NCBI GenBank assembly: GCA_965240325.2
Contig: OZ251227.1
Coordinates: 3,038,001 to 3,102,000, forward strand
Reading direction: 5' to 3'
Length of the DNA: 64,000 bases
Source of the DNA: Rebecca billardiae RCC1528
Taxonomy: Eukaryota; Haptophyta
A model generated the notes under the pieces. The model was given only the letters and a program-made list of their open reading frames with translations, was not told the DNA's origin and searched no databases. Both the position numbers and the translations under genes were made by a program. Shown here piece after piece: positions 12,230 through 23,090 of the stretch (its first letter is position 1; every line of letters begins with the position of its first letter).

Positions 12230-13133
12230 CGGTGCACATCTCCCTCCTGCCAGATGGGAGTGTCCGTCTGACGGTGTCTGTGCGTCCGCCTGATGCACAA
12301 GGGCCTGATGCTTCTCCACAGGGAACCCCCGCTGGTGGCAGCCAGCGGCGCGAGGGAGGTGGTGGCGCGCCTTCTAAAGCTCCCCTGCATCCCGCCCCGC
12401 GCCGAGCGCGCAAGTCGGCTCCGCCGGCGCGCGCGCTCGCCGCGCAGGGCTCGGGTACTGGAGTGCAGGCTGCAAACGGCGAGCAGCAGCACTCTCAGAA
12501 GCGGAAGAAGAAGCCTCGGCGCGGGAAGCGCGGGCCTCGGCGTGACGCGCAAGGCAGGCGGATTCGATCTCCATCGAGCCGCCGCACCTCGTCGCGGCGC
12601 GCCGTCGAGAAACGCCAGGAGCGCAAGGCGGCGCGGCTGGCGGCCTCTCTGCCCGCAGCACCTGCGCCTGCTCCAGCTGCTGTCCCCCACGCGGACCGAG
12701 ACTCGTCCATGGACGACGACTCGGACGACGAGGATGCGCAGCAGTCGGGGGCAAAGCGTACCCTGCACGCCGCAGCAGCGCCAGCCGCCGCCAGCAAGCC
12801 AGCTGAGCAGAGCGGCAAGCGCGCACGCGGCCGCGCAGGGCACACGGGGACGACTACATCACCGCCGGATCACCCGCCAGGGCCCAGCGGCTGAGACGGC
12901 CGTCTGACATCCGGACCTGCACCCTCGCCCTCGCTCGGGGCACAGCAGGTCCATGCGAGCCGCGCAGCGCAGGTGGATCGCGCTCCAGCAGCTCAAGGCC
13001 GCGCTCAAGCCATTCGATCGCGGTTCAGGCTATGCTCTGCCACCAGCGCCGACTTCGTGTCGACGATCGGGCACTGCCGACGACGAATCAGGAGACCTGC
13101 GCCGTCCTACCTGTGTCGTTAAATCATAGAATG
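12230..13133 (+). mobile_element. 904-bp insertion, 5'-truncated copy of a dispersed basic-protein element
   Basis: Bounded exactly by the two 146-bp repeats. An open frame running in from the left repeat to a stop at 12894 carries the features of the protein encoded at 26376-27137 (-): LPDG, SPQGTPAGGS, QQHSQKRKKKPRRGKRG, RRIRSPSSRR, an acidic DDDSDDED patch and a basic GKRARGR end. The ~240 bp after the stop also match, down to a shared terminal GTTAAATCATAGAATG. Homology starts inside the protein, so the 5' part is missing. 5' truncation with a fixed 3' end is what target-primed retroposition gives, but no poly(A) tail or reverse transcriptase is seen. Confidence 0.7.
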
Positions 13134-13279
13134 AGTCAACGGAAGCCCGCCTTACCAGCGCAGCCGCACCGGACTCTTTCTATAGCCGTCCGGCGGCCTT
13201 CGTGCTGACGCCAGCTGTGACGTGCGCACGGTGCGCGCTCATTGGTCCATGCCGCTCCGTTCGAGACCGCGTGCAAAAG
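13134..13279 (+). repeat. 146-bp direct repeat, right copy
   Basis: Exact duplicate of 12084-12229. Its end is 154 bp upstream of the phosphofructokinase ATG, so the duplication lies in that gene's promoter or 5' UTR. Confidence 0.95.
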
Positions 13280-13433
13280 ACCCGACCGCCGCCGCCCACC
13301 GCGAGCGTCGGTACAAGGTGAACGCGCGGCACGTGCCTGCCCAAGCGCGCGCGCCGCGGCGGCGCTCACGCCAGTCGCGCGCGTGCCGCTCCCGCCGCGC
13401 GCGCGCACGGGCAGCACGCACACCCCGCCAGCC

Positions 13434-15015
13434 ATGGCTCGCAGGAACTCGACGTTCGTCAACACCGTCTCCAGGCCGCCCAAGTGCGTCGCCTTCCTCA
13501 CGGCGGGCGGTATTGCGCCGTGCCTCTCGTCGTCGCTCGCCTACCTGATCGACGAGTACACGCGCATCTCGCCGTCGACCAAGTGCGCGCGCATGCTCCA
13601 CTCCACGCCCTCCCCACCGCCCGCGCGCGCGCGCACGCCACGCTGCGCCCGCGCGCACCTGGCGCGCGCGCGCGCGCGCGCGCGCCTGACGCGCTCGCGC
13701 GCGCGCCGTCGGCCCGCCCGCAGGCTGATCGCGTACCGCTGCGGGTACCAGGGCCTGCTGCTCGGCGAGTCGGTGGAGATCACGCAGAACATCCGCGCGC
13801 AGATCAACACGCTGCACATGTACGGCGGCTCGCCCATCGGCAACTCGCGCGTGAAGCTGACCAACGTGAAGGACTGCGTGAAGCGCGGCCTCGTACAGGA
13901 GGGCGACGACCCGCAGAAGGTGGCGGCGGATCAGCTGGTGAAGGACGGCGTGGACGTGCTGCACACGATCGGCGGGGACGACACGAGCACGGCCGCCGCC
14001 GCGCTCGCCGACTTCCTCAAGAGCAACGGCTACGGCCTCTGCGTGATCGGCCTGCCGAAGACGATCGACAACGACATCGTGCCGGTCAAGCAGTCGCTCG
14101 GCGCGCTCACCGCCGCCGAGCAGGGCGGGCGGTTCTTCGCGAACGTGGTGGCGGAGTCGACGGCGAACCCGCGGATGTTCATCGTGCACGAGGTGATGGG
14201 CCGCGACTGCGGCTGGCTCACCGCCGCCACCGCGCGCGCGTACGAGCGCCACCTGCAGCGGTACGCGGTCCTGCCTGAGCTGTTTGTCGACAGCAACCGG
14301 CTCGGGCTGCACGCGGTGTACATCCCGGAGCTCGCCTTCGACTTCGAGGCGGAGGCGGCGCGGCTGAAGCAGGTGATGGACGAGACGGACTGCGTGAACA
14401 TCTTCATCTCCGAGGGTGCGCGCGCCGCGAGCGCGCGCGCGCACCGCCGCGCCGCGAGCGCGCCCCACGCGCCTCACGCGCCGCCGCCGCCGCCGCGCGC
14501 CGCCGCCGCGCCGCCGCGCTCCGGTGGCCGCAGGCGCGTGCGTCGACACCGTCGTGCGCGAGCTCGAGGCCAAGGGCGAGACGGTGCCGAAGGACGCGTT
14601 CGGCCACTACAAGCTCGACGCGGTGAACGTGGGCAAGTGGTTCGCCGACCAGTTCGCCGCCAAGATCGGCGCGGAGAAGACCCTCGTGCAGAAGTCCGGC
14701 TACTACTCGCGCGCGGCGCCGGCCAACGAGGCGGACCGCGCGCTCATCCGCGAGATGTGCGAGCTGGCTGTGCGCTGCGCGCTGACGAAGACGTCGGGGC
14801 TGATCGGCCACGACGAGGAGCGGAAGGACAAGCTGCGCCCGATCGAGTTCGCGCGCATCAAGGGCGGCAAGGCCTTCGACGTGCACACCGACTGGTTCGT
14901 CGAGCTGCTCCAGGACATCGGGCAGCCGCCGCCGAGTGGCTCGCCCGCGGGCATCGGCGCGGCCGTCTCGGCGATCGGCAAGCAGATCGGCGGGCTGTTC
15001 AACCAGAACGCATGA
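13434..15015 (+). CDS. Pyrophosphate-dependent 6-phosphofructokinase (3 exons)
   Basis: Exons 13434-13582, 13724-14415 and 14534-15015 join in frame to 440 residues. Both introns (141 and 118 bp) are GT-AG, start GTGCGCGCG and are packed with CG dinucleotides. Seen motifs are FLTAGGIAPC near the N-terminus, GYQGLL, GGSPIGNSR, VLHTIGGDDTSTA, GLPKTIDND (the PKTIDND signature of PPi-type enzymes, whose Asp acts as base), GQ/GG-type NPRMFIVHEVMGRDCGW, INIFISEGA, GHYKLDAVN, VLVQKSGYYSR and IGHDEE. The GGDDT motif, where ATP enzymes have GGDGS, points to pyrophosphate as phosphoryl donor. The enzyme interconverts fructose-6-P and fructose-1,6-bisphosphate reversibly in glycolysis. The sequence type resembles bacterial PPi-PFKs, so an ancient transfer is plausible. 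No targeting peptide is evident, suggesting the cytosol. Confidence 0.93.
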
Positions 15016-15526
15016 TGGGCGCGGCCGAGCCAGCGCCGCGCGCGCGCGCGCACGGCGCTCCCTACACTCGACCGAACCGTCGCTGATGCTCGTACCCCTC
15101 GCGTCGGCAACTGACGACAGCAGCGTCCAGCGGCGCAACCCATCCACGGTCGCGCGCAGCGTCGGCGCGATCCTCATCCTGCGGCAATTGCCGGGCCGCA
15201 CTCTCGTAACTCTGCGCGCGCTCCGACGAGGATGCAGGTAGTACCTTCCCCCGTCCCCGGAGACTGAAGCCGCCGCGCCTCGGACTAGTTCCCAAACCCC
15301 GTAGTTACGTCCACGCCGCCACCGCCCGGGGCGCAATACCAAGCAGCTGTGATGGTCCAACCCGGAGACGACTCTCGCGACACATGCAGGCCATAGCTCG
15401 TAGTTATAGTCTCGGACTAAGCTACCGTAGTACTAAGTACTTGTACCCAGTCCGGACGTCCCGTCAGGCGGTCGGCGGAATGTCAAAGCGATTTCGACGA
15501 GCCGGCCATCGTGACATATCGTCGCG
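15016..15526. other. Intergenic spacer between PFK and helicase
   Basis: No frame with a recognisable motif. It contains the PFK 3' UTR and helicase 5' UTR. I see no repeat. Confidence 0.5.
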
Positions 15527-17620
15527 ATGTTGTTGGCCGCCTGTCGGCACGCGCGACGCCGGCGTGCTCCGGCAGCGTGGCTTCTTGGCGCGGGCAGCGG
15601 GCTCGCCGGCCGGCGGTGGTGCCCGCTCTCGAGCTCATCGGTCACCCTGCGCGACTACCAGCGGCGGGACGCCGCGTTACTGCTCGAGGCCGTGCGGCGC
15701 GGAGAGAGCACAGTGTACGTGCTGCCGACGGGCGCGGGGAAGACCGTGATCGTCGCGGAGCTCGTCCGCCAGCTCGAGGCGGAGCAGAAGCGCACGCTGA
15801 TGCTTGTGCATCGCGACGAGATCTTCCGCCAGACGCTCGAGAAGCTCGACGCGGCGGGCGTGCGCCCGATGCTCATCCAGGCGGGCGCGCGGCTCGGGCC
15901 AGCCAGCGCGGCCGACGGCGGCGGCGAGGACGACGCGGCATCTGCAGCGCCGCCGCTGACGACGCTCGCCATGGTCCAGACGGTGAGCAGGCGGCTCGGC
16001 TTCCTGCAGGCGCGCCGCTTCGACTGCGTGATCATCGACGAGGCGCACCACGTCACCGCGGGCTCGTATGCCAAGGTGCTCGATGCGACGGACGCGGCGT
16101 GCGATATCGGCATCACCGCCACGCCGTTCAGGCTCGACGGCAAGGGCCTCGGCGAGTTCTTCAGGAAGGTGGTGCGCGGCCCGACGATGAGCGAGCTCAT
16201 CCAGCAGGGCCACCTCGTGCCCCTGCGCTACGTCACGCACACGCTCATCTCGACGGAGGGCGTGCGCGTGGAGCGCGGCGACTACGCAGTGCAGCAGCTG
16301 TCCCGCAACGCGCGCTTCGCGACCGAGAAGGTGGTGCAGGAGACGCTGCGGCACCTGGAGAGGCGGGACGAGGCGGGCGCGCTCACGCTCGCGCAGCCGA
16401 CGCTCGTCTTCGGCGTCGACCTCGAGCACGCGCGCGACCTGTGCGCCGCGTTCGCCCGCGAGGGCGTCGCGGCTGAGCACGTAGACGGTGCGACGGGCGC
16501 GGACGAGCGAAAGGCGATGATGGAGCGGTTCGCGCGCGGCGAGCTGCAGATGCTCACGAACTGCATGATCGCGACGGAGGGCTTCGACGCGCCCAGCTGC
16601 GGCGCCGTCGTGCTCGCGCGGCCCACCAAGAGCCGCGGCCTCTTCCTCCAGATGACCGGGCGCGGGCTGCGCCCCGCCCCCGCCAAGGCGGAGTGCCTTT
16701 TTCTCGACTTTGCCGGGCTGGTCGAGGCGCACGGCCTGCCCACCGACCCGCTGGACTTCACGCTCGAGGACGGGCTGGTCCGCGACGAGCCCGGCGCGAA
16801 GGAGCTCTCCGGGGGCGGGGTCGAGCCCGACAGCGTGCAACTCTTCCACGAGTCCGTCGACCTCGTCTGGACGTACATGTCCGTCACACTGCGCCGCGTG
16901 AGCCACGGCGGCGGCGCCGAGCCCCCGCCCGAGCCAGGCAGCGCGCGGCTGCAGCTGTCGTGGGTGGACCGAGGCGAGCGGTTCAGCGCGCTGCTCGACA
17001 CGGCGCTCGAGCTGCCGTCCGAGCCGCTGCTCACCGTCCTCGTCACGTGGCAGTCGAGGGCGGCCGAGGACGGCGAGCTCGCGGCCGCGCCCGACAGCGC
17101 GGCGCACCCGTCGTTCAACGTCGCGCTCTTCAGCCGGCGCCGCGCCTTCCTGCCCAAGCTGGGCGGCGGCAAGGGCGAGGCGGGGCGCGCGCCCACGCCC
17201 ACGGCCAAGGCGTACGCGCTGTGGGTCGAGGCGCTCGTCACGCTGCTCGCCGAGCCGGGCGGCAGCCAGGTGCGCGACCACTTCCGCAACCTCGTGAACA
17301 TACAGACCGCCAAGGGGTACAAGCCCGGCTGGGTGTGGTACCAGCTTGTGCCTCGGTGGGGCGCGGACACGCTCGAGGGGATGGGCTACGGGTACGAGGA
17401 GTGGCTGCAGGCGGACAGCGCCAGCTCACGCCGGCGGGGAGGGTGGGGAGGCAATAAGGAGCGCGCCGTCAGGGTGATCAGGCTGCCCGAGCAGTGGGGC
17501 GACGCCCCCGGGCGGCAGCCTAAGTTACGGGCCGGAGCGCGGTCACTGAGGCCCCGCCCGAGCCGGGGACGGGGTCCGGCGGGCCGTGCCCATGGGCAGC
17601 GGCCGTGGCACGGCTGCTGA
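15527..17620 (+). CDS. Superfamily 2 DEAH-box helicase, probably organellar (IRC3-like)
   Basis: 697 residues from the ATG at 15527, uninterrupted. The first ~40 residues are Arg/Ala-rich without acidic residues (MLLAACRHARRRRAP), which fits a mitochondrial or plastid transit peptide. Helicase core: LRDYQRRDA (Q-like motif), VLPTGAGKT (Walker A, ~66), LVHRDEI, TLAMVQTVSRR, VIIDEAHH (Walker B, ~170), GITATPFRLDG, LVFGVDLEHA, ATEGFDAPS (motif V) and QMTGRGLRPAP (motif VI with the Arg fingers, ~375). The C-terminal third carries AKGYKPGWVWYQLVPRW, a motif common at the end of bacterial relatives. Yeast IRC3 and bacterial RadD-type helicases have the same plan and act in DNA branch unwinding. The substrate cannot be read from sequence. 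CDC40 follows 224 bp downstream on the same strand. Confidence 0.85.
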   Translation: MLLAACRHARRRRAPAAWLLGAGSGLAGRRWCPLSSSSVTLRDYQRRDAALLLEAVRRGESTVYVLPTGAGKTVIVAELVRQLEAEQKRTLMLVHRDEIFRQTLEKLDAAGVRPMLIQAGARLGPASAADGGGEDDAASAAPPLTTLAMVQTVSRRLGFLQARRFDCVIIDEAHHVTAGSYAKVLDATDAACDIGITATPFRLDGKGLGEFFRKVVRGPTMSELIQQGHLVPLRYVTHTLISTEGVRVERGDYAVQQLSRNARFATEKVVQETLRHLERRDEAGALTLAQPTLVFGVDLEHARDLCAAFAREGVAAEHVDGATGADERKAMMERFARGELQMLTNCMIATEGFDAPSCGAVVLARPTKSRGLFLQMTGRGLRPAPAKAECLFLDFAGLVEAHGLPTDPLDFTLEDGLVRDEPGAKELSGGGVEPDSVQLFHESVDLVWTYMSVTLRRVSHGGGAEPPPEPGSARLQLSWVDRGERFSALLDTALELPSEPLLTVLVTWQSRAAEDGELAAAPDSAAHPSFNVALFSRRRAFLPKLGGGKGEAGRAPTPTAKAYALWVEALVTLLAEPGGSQVRDHFRNLVNIQTAKGYKPGWVWYQLVPRWGADTLEGMGYGYEEWLQADSASSRRRGGWGGNKERAVRVIRLPEQWGDAPGRQPKLRAGARSLRPRPSRGRGPAGRAHGQRPWHGC

Positions 17621-17844
17621 CACTGCGGCAGCGGCCAGAACGGAGGAGGGTGAACTGAATGGTCGTCGGATGAGTCATCATTCCTGAGCCAACCTGGGAG
17701 TCCCTTGCGGCCTTGCCTGAGCCGAGGTGTCGCGTACGCCGCGACTGCGACCGTCCCGGCTCGCCGGCCGCCCCCGGTCCGAAGATACGCGCGGAGGAAA
17801 CTTCCGGACACGCGGACTTCCGCCAAAGCCGCGTGCAGTGCAGC

Positions 17845-19862
17845 ATGGCGGCTGCCACTTCCCTTCCGGGGGCTTTGGCCTCCTTGCACGAGTACGACGA
17901 CGACGACGACGGCGATGACGCGAGCGGCGACGCGGGGGCGGCGGATGCGAGCGCAGCCGCGGCGCCTGACCCTGCGAGCGCCGCCCCGGAGCTCGCGCCC
18001 AACGCAAAGATGTTTGCGGTGCAGAGCGCGCCGGACGTGGACGTGGCGTTCGAGGTGCGCGCCGCCGCGCCGCCGCCGCCGACCCCGCGCGCGCCCTCGC
18101 GGCGCGTCGCGCGTCACGCGTGGCCCCACGCCGCCCCTCCGCTTTCCCGCCCGCAGAAGGAGCGCCGTCGCGAGTACCCCATCGTCTCGAGCGCGGCGAC
18201 CACGGTGTTCCACAACCCGCGGTACGAAGACCTGTACGCGCCCGAGCAGGGGCCGCAGGCGCCCGACCGGATGCGGCTGACGGGGCGGACGGTGGGCGGG
18301 CGGAACCACCACATGGGCTCGATCGAGCAGACCAACGTGCACCAGCACACCTTCGACGAGCAGTTCCACACGTTTGGCAAGCTCGGCGTCGCCGCCAACC
18401 CGAGCGCGGGCGCGGCGAGCGGCCTCGTCGGCGACGCGTCCAAGCTGGGGCAGCTGCGCGGGCAGGAGCCGAGCGTGTACGCCGTGAAGGCGCCGCTCGA
18501 GGGCGCGCGCGTGCGCGACGACGCCGCCGTCGCGCCGCGCAAGCGCCTGCGCGCCGACGACCCGTACGCGCCGCTCGACTTCCCGCTCTCGCGCGACGAC
18601 TCCGAGCAGCTCAAGCTGAGCGCGGAGGAGCAGAAGATCGTGGACGAGCGGGCGAAGGAGCGGGCGGCGGCGAAGGCGAAGGCGGACGAGAACGCGCCGG
18701 TCGAGGAGACCTCGATCTTCCACGGCACCGCGCTCACCGACTACCAGGGCCGCACGTACATGCACGCGCCCGCCGAGGTGCGCTCGGCGCGCGGCGAGCA
18801 CGAGTGCTTCATCCCGCGCCAGCTCGCGCACACCTACTCGGGGCACACCAAGGGGGTGGCGGCGATCCGGCTGCTGCCCGAGACGGGGCACCTGCTGCTC
18901 TCGGCGGGGATGGACAGCAAGGTCAAGCTGTGGGACGTGTGCAACGCGCGCAAGTGCCTGCGCACCTTCCTCGGCCACGGCGCGGCCGTGCGAGACATCT
19001 GCTTCTCCAACGACGGCCGGCGCTTCCTCTCGTGTTCGTACGACCGTTTCGTCAAGCTGTGGGACACGGAGACGGGGCAGTGCCTCGGCGCGTACACGAC
19101 GAAGAAGCTGCCGTACTGCGTCAAGTTCCACCCCGACGAGGACAAGCAGAACATCTTCCTCGTCGGCCAGGCCGACAAGCAGGTCGTGCAGTGGGACCAG
19201 ACGTCGGGCGAGCCGGTGCAGTTCTACAATCAGCACCTGGGCGCGGTCAACACCGTCACCTTCTGCGACGGGAACCGGCGCTTCGTGAGCACGGCGGACG
19301 ACAAGCGCGTGCTCGTGTGGGAGTACGGCATCCCCGTGCCCATCAAGCACATCTCCGAGCCGCACATGCACTCGATCCCCTTCGTGGCCGTGCACCCGAA
19401 CGGTGCGCCGCCGCCGCCGAGCGCGCGCCGCGCGCGCGCGCGCGCTGCCGCCCCCCTCCGCGCGCGGCCCGCTCACGCCCGCGCCGCCCGCGGTCCGCCT
19501 CCCGCCCGCGCCCGCTGGCGCGCCATCGCCGCCGCGCAGAGAAGTGGCTGCTCGGCCAGTCGCTCGACAACCAGATCGTCGTGTACGGCGTGCACAACCG
19601 CTTCAGGCAGCACAACAAGAAGCTCTTCAAGGGCCACACGAACGCGGGCTACGCGTGCCAGGTCGGCATGACGCCCGACGGCCAGTTCGTGCTCTCGGGC
19701 GACGCGGACGGCAAGGTGTACTTCTGGGACTGGAAGTCGACCAAGATCTTCCGCAAGCTCAAGTGCCACGATGGCGTGTGCATCGGCGCCGCCTTCCACC
19801 CGGTCTTCCCCAGCCAGATGGCGACGTGTGGATGGGACGGAACGATCAAGCTGTGGGAATAG
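17845..19862 (+). CDS. CDC40: Pre-mRNA-processing factor 17 / CDC40, WD40 protein (3 exons)
   Basis: Exons 17845-18054, 18157-19402 and 19540-19862 give 592 residues, close to the family's usual length. Intron 1 (102 bp, GTGCGC...CCGCAG) is a multiple of three, so the reading frame stays open through it. I remove it because the joined sequence reads [11 protein letters not shown] without the Pro/Arg-rich stretch. Intron 2 (137 bp) is clear, restoring [11 protein letters not shown]. The N-terminal half has the family signatures [14 protein letters not shown] and ETSIFHG...DYQGRTYMH. Seven WD40 blades follow, including [75 protein letters not shown] and [11 protein letters not shown] at the very end. 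The protein acts in the spliceosome at the second catalytic step. Its presence fits an intron-containing nuclear genome. Confidence 0.95.
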
Positions 19863-20980
19863 CGGCGCGCCGCCGCCCGTGCCGCGCGGCGCACGAATCC
19901 GAATTGATGAGGATGACCGTAGTGGCACGGTCGTCGACTGACGTTGACTCAGTCGAAACTGCTGCGCTGATCCGCTTTGCTGCTTAAGCAATAATAATGA
20001 GGGCGCCGCAGCACCATATGCATGCGTGCGGTGATGACTAGCAATTCAAGCTTGATCAGCGGCATCAATATCATCATCGCAATTATAATATATCTGAGCC
20101 AATATCGAATATGCGCTGACAGTAGTAGCAGATGATCGTCCGGATCGATCGGTGACGACTACAGACTTTATTGCGCGCCGCGCGATTGATCGATCACGCG
20201 CGGCCGCCGGATCATAGTCGTATATCGCGTGATGCCGGCAGCTCACAATCATCGTCTGAGCACCGCACCGCGGGCGGCAGCATTCGTCGTCAGCATGCGA
20301 TATCATCGTCGCATCATCATCAGACATCATGATCGTCGGCATGATGGCATCCGGCGATCCGCGCGCATTAGGCTGCGTGGGGCCCCGCCGATTTACACGG
20401 CGGATATTAACATGTTTGACAGCGGCGCTCTGCTGATGCCGGCGGTCCGCCGTCGTTGGCGTCATCATCGTCACGGGCGCACTGCCATCGCCGTCGGCGC
20501 GTCGCGTCATCGTCCGGATAACGTCAAGTCCCTGAAGCCTGACACACTTTTCCTGACGACTCCGCGCCCGTTACCATCGGATGTGTTTATCATCGGAATC
20601 GCCCAGCTATAACGGAGCGGCGGCGTCAGAACTCGGTCGTCGTTCGGTTGCACGGCAGCAGTCTTAGTATAGGAACTAGCTAGCAGAGTCGTGGCAAGCT
20701 ATATTATTGCAATGACGACCAGCACTGCATAACGAGTAGCGTATAATCAAATTCAGTTCGAGTCGTAGAGTAGACGACGATGACTACATTATTGATCCTG
20801 ACGGATCGCACGATGAACTCATGTTGATGAGTCAGTCAGCAGTGACGAAGTCGTCAGCTGTCAGAATATCAGATCGAGGATCGCGATGATCTGCGCATAT
20901 CATACTACTGACGACACGCGACTGTACTACTAGTACGTAGTGCATGATGACATCGCGACGATGACGACGACATATATATT

Positions 20981-21020
<40 letters not shown>

Positions 21021-21216
21021 CATGATCGCGAATAATGTGTGACTGAGATCATCGAGTCATCATATCTGATATTGATAAGTGATATATGTGATACAGAGTA
21101 CCGGACTCGGGCAGCCGTGATCGGCGGCGCTAGCAGAGTGTCGTTACAGTGAGCCAGGCCCTCGCGCCCGTGCCACGCCCGACGCCGCCGCGCTCATCAG
21201 ACAGGCGTCACAGCGC
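19863..21216. other. Convergent intergenic region, A+T-richer, with a TA microsatellite
   Basis: Lies between the 3' ends of CDC40 (+) and the VWA gene (-). Composition drops sharply in GC relative to flanking genes and is rich in GATC/ATCATC words. A TA microsatellite spans about 20969-21016. Short frames have no motif. No RNA gene was recognised. Confidence 0.6.
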
Positions 21217-22794
21217 TCAACTGCCGCCCGAGAACCACGCGCCCTTCATCGCCTTCTTGGACTTCTTCTCGTACGCCGCGCCCGAGGCCATGGCCGAGCG
21301 CTGCACCATGTGCGTCTGCATGGCCATCTTCGTGCCGCGCCGCCCCTCCGCGCGGTACATCTGCTCGTTCTGGTACTTGTCCGAGATCTCCTCGAGCTCC
21401 TGCGCGAGCGACGCGCACAGCTCGGCGTCGGCGACGGGCGACTCCTTGAGCTGCTGCTGCGCGGCCTTGAGCAGCTCGCGGCCCGCGTCCAGCCGGCCCT
21501 CGTCCGCCATCTTGGTCGCGGCGTCGAGCGCCTCGGCGGCGGCGATGCGGTTGCGCTGCACCTCGAGCGCGCTGTTCGGCGCCTGCTCCGCCGGCGCCGC
21601 CTCGGGCCGCGCGAGCGCGAGCGTGGCCTCCACGGTCGCGAACGCGCCGCGCGGGACGTCAAAGTAGCGCAGCGAGAGGCGCACGTGCTCGCGCGCCTCG
21701 TCGTGCTGCGCGCCGCCGCTGAGCGCGGGGACGCCGACGGCGCAGAGCAGGTCCTTCTCGTCCTCGGCGTACAGGTCGCCCAGCTTGACCACGAGCTCCG
21801 AGCCGTCGGCCTTCAGCTCGTGCGCGTACCCCGAGCTGCCGAGCAGCCGCTCGATGCGCACGCCCGGCGCGGTGGGCGCGATGCGCAGCTCCGCGTTCTG
21901 CGCGACCACCGAGACGAGGCCGCCGAGCGCGTCGGCGAAGGCGACGGGGATCTCCTCCGCGCTCTTGGTGAAGAAGTACTGCCCGCCCGGCGCCGCCTCC
22001 GACAGCGCGCGCAGCATGTCCTCGTTGTGCTCCGAGCCGAAGCCGAAGGTGAAGATGGCGCAGCCGCTGCCGATCGCGGGCAGCGCCTGCTTGGCCGCGG
22101 CGACGATGCGCGGCGTGTCGGTGATGCCGAGGTTGGCCATGCCGTCGGTGAAGAGGATGATCGAGCGGGTCACCCCGCCCGCCGCGCTCGCGCTTGCGCC
22201 CCCGCGCCAACCCCGCCCCTTGGCGCGCTGCGCCACCATGTCGAGGCCCTGCAGCAGCCCGCCCGAGAGGTTGGTCTGCCCCTTGGTGTGGAGCGCGTCC
22301 ACGACGCGCTGCGCGTCCTTCTTGCCGCGCGCGTCCATCTGCGTGAGCTTCAGGTCGACGTCGACATCCGAGGCGAACGTGACGATGCCGAGAGAGTCGC
22401 CCGCCTGCAGCCCCTTCTGCACGACGAACGAGAGCGCCTCCTTCATCAGCGACATCTTGGCGCCCGCCATCGAGCCAGAGACGTCGACCACGGCGACCAC
22501 CTCGAGCGGGGTGCGCGTCGCGCCGTCGGCGGCGGGCGGGAGCTCGCCGGCGCGAACGGAGGCCATCGTGATCAGCGACGACGCGGTCTTGGCCTCGATG
22601 GCGCCCACCTCGCCGCTCGCGGTGAGCGCGACGATCTCGGCGCCCGCGGCGCTCGCGCTCGGCGCGTTGGATGGCTGGGCGGGCGGGCCCCCGTCGGCGG
22701 GCGGCGCGGGCGGTGTGGTGGCGGGTGCTGCGGCCGAGCGGGCGTCCTCAGAGGTCGATGATCCACGGAGGCGGAGGCCGAGAGCGTTCAGCAT
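21217..22794 (-). CDS. von Willebrand factor type A domain protein
   Basis: 525 residues from the ATG at 22792-22794, no intron needed. A low-complexity Ala/Pro N-terminus precedes a VWA domain (~95-290) with a complete metal-ion-dependent adhesion site: DVSGSMAG (DxSxS, ~103), the Thr in KGQTNLSGG (~173) and the Asp in LFTDGMANLG (~213). After it comes a beta-rich segment (~300-410) and a C-terminal helical region (~420-510) with ALDAATKMADEGRLDAGRELLKAA, as in the family of cytosolic VWA proteins that includes plant WAV3-like proteins. There is no signal peptide or membrane helix, so an intracellular scaffolding or ubiquitin-related role is more likely than adhesion; that is inference. It is divergent from the sulfotransferase-like gene. 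Confidence 0.85.
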   Translation of the reverse strand: MLNALGLRLRGSSTSEDARSAAAPATTPPAPPADGGPPAQPSNAPSASAAGAEIVALTASGEVGAIEAKTASSLITMASVRAGELPPAADGATRTPLEVVAVVDVSGSMAGAKMSLMKEALSFVVQKGLQAGDSLGIVTFASDVDVDLKLTQMDARGKKDAQRVVDALHTKGQTNLSGGLLQGLDMVAQRAKGRGWRGGASASAAGGVTRSIILFTDGMANLGITDTPRIVAAAKQALPAIGSGCAIFTFGFGSEHNEDMLRALSEAAPGGQYFFTKSAEEIPVAFADALGGLVSVVAQNAELRIAPTAPGVRIERLLGSSGYAHELKADGSELVVKLGDLYAEDEKDLLCAVGVPALSGGAQHDEAREHVRLSLRYFDVPRGAFATVEATLALARPEAAPAEQAPNSALEVQRNRIAAAEALDAATKMADEGRLDAGRELLKAAQQQLKESPVADAELCASLAQELEEISDKYQNEQMYRAEGRRGTKMAMQTHMVQRSAMASGAAYEKKSKKAMKGAWFSGGS

Positions 22795-23090
22795 GGCTTG
22801 CGTGTGTGTGGTGGGAGGATGTGCGTGTGGTGGCGAGCGGGTGTTGGACTGCTCACGACTTGTCTTGTCGCTGCGGGCTGGGCAGGCGCGGCCGCGCGGC
22901 CGGAGGCTGGTCGTTGGGACCAGTCCTTGCCTTCGCTGGGGAGTCCGGAGATGCTGAGCCGGATTCAACCGGATGCACACAGCTTCGATCGACACGGGAC
23001 CACTACGTGACGCCACGGGAGCGCGCGCGAGGCGATTTCGGGCGGCAAGTCCCCGGATCGGCGGCCGACGTCCCCAACGGGCGGAGGCTG
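22795..23090. promoter_or_regulatory. 296-bp divergent promoter region
   Basis: The only space between the start codons of the VWA gene (-) and the sulfotransferase-like gene (+), so it must hold both 5' UTRs and promoters. No TATA box was recognised. A TGTGTGTGTGG stretch lies next to the VWA start. Confidence 0.6.

Noticed and set aside
18055-18156. In-frame Pro/Arg-rich segment of CDC40 as coding sequence
   Set aside because: It starts GTGCGC, ends with a pyrimidine-rich stretch and CAG, and interrupts a conserved region, so it is better explained as a 102-bp intron.
17386-19476. 696-codon minus-strand frame
   Set aside because: It is antisense to the helicase end and CDC40. The plus strand has clear WD40 blades and introns, and the minus frame has Arg/Val-rich filler without motifs.
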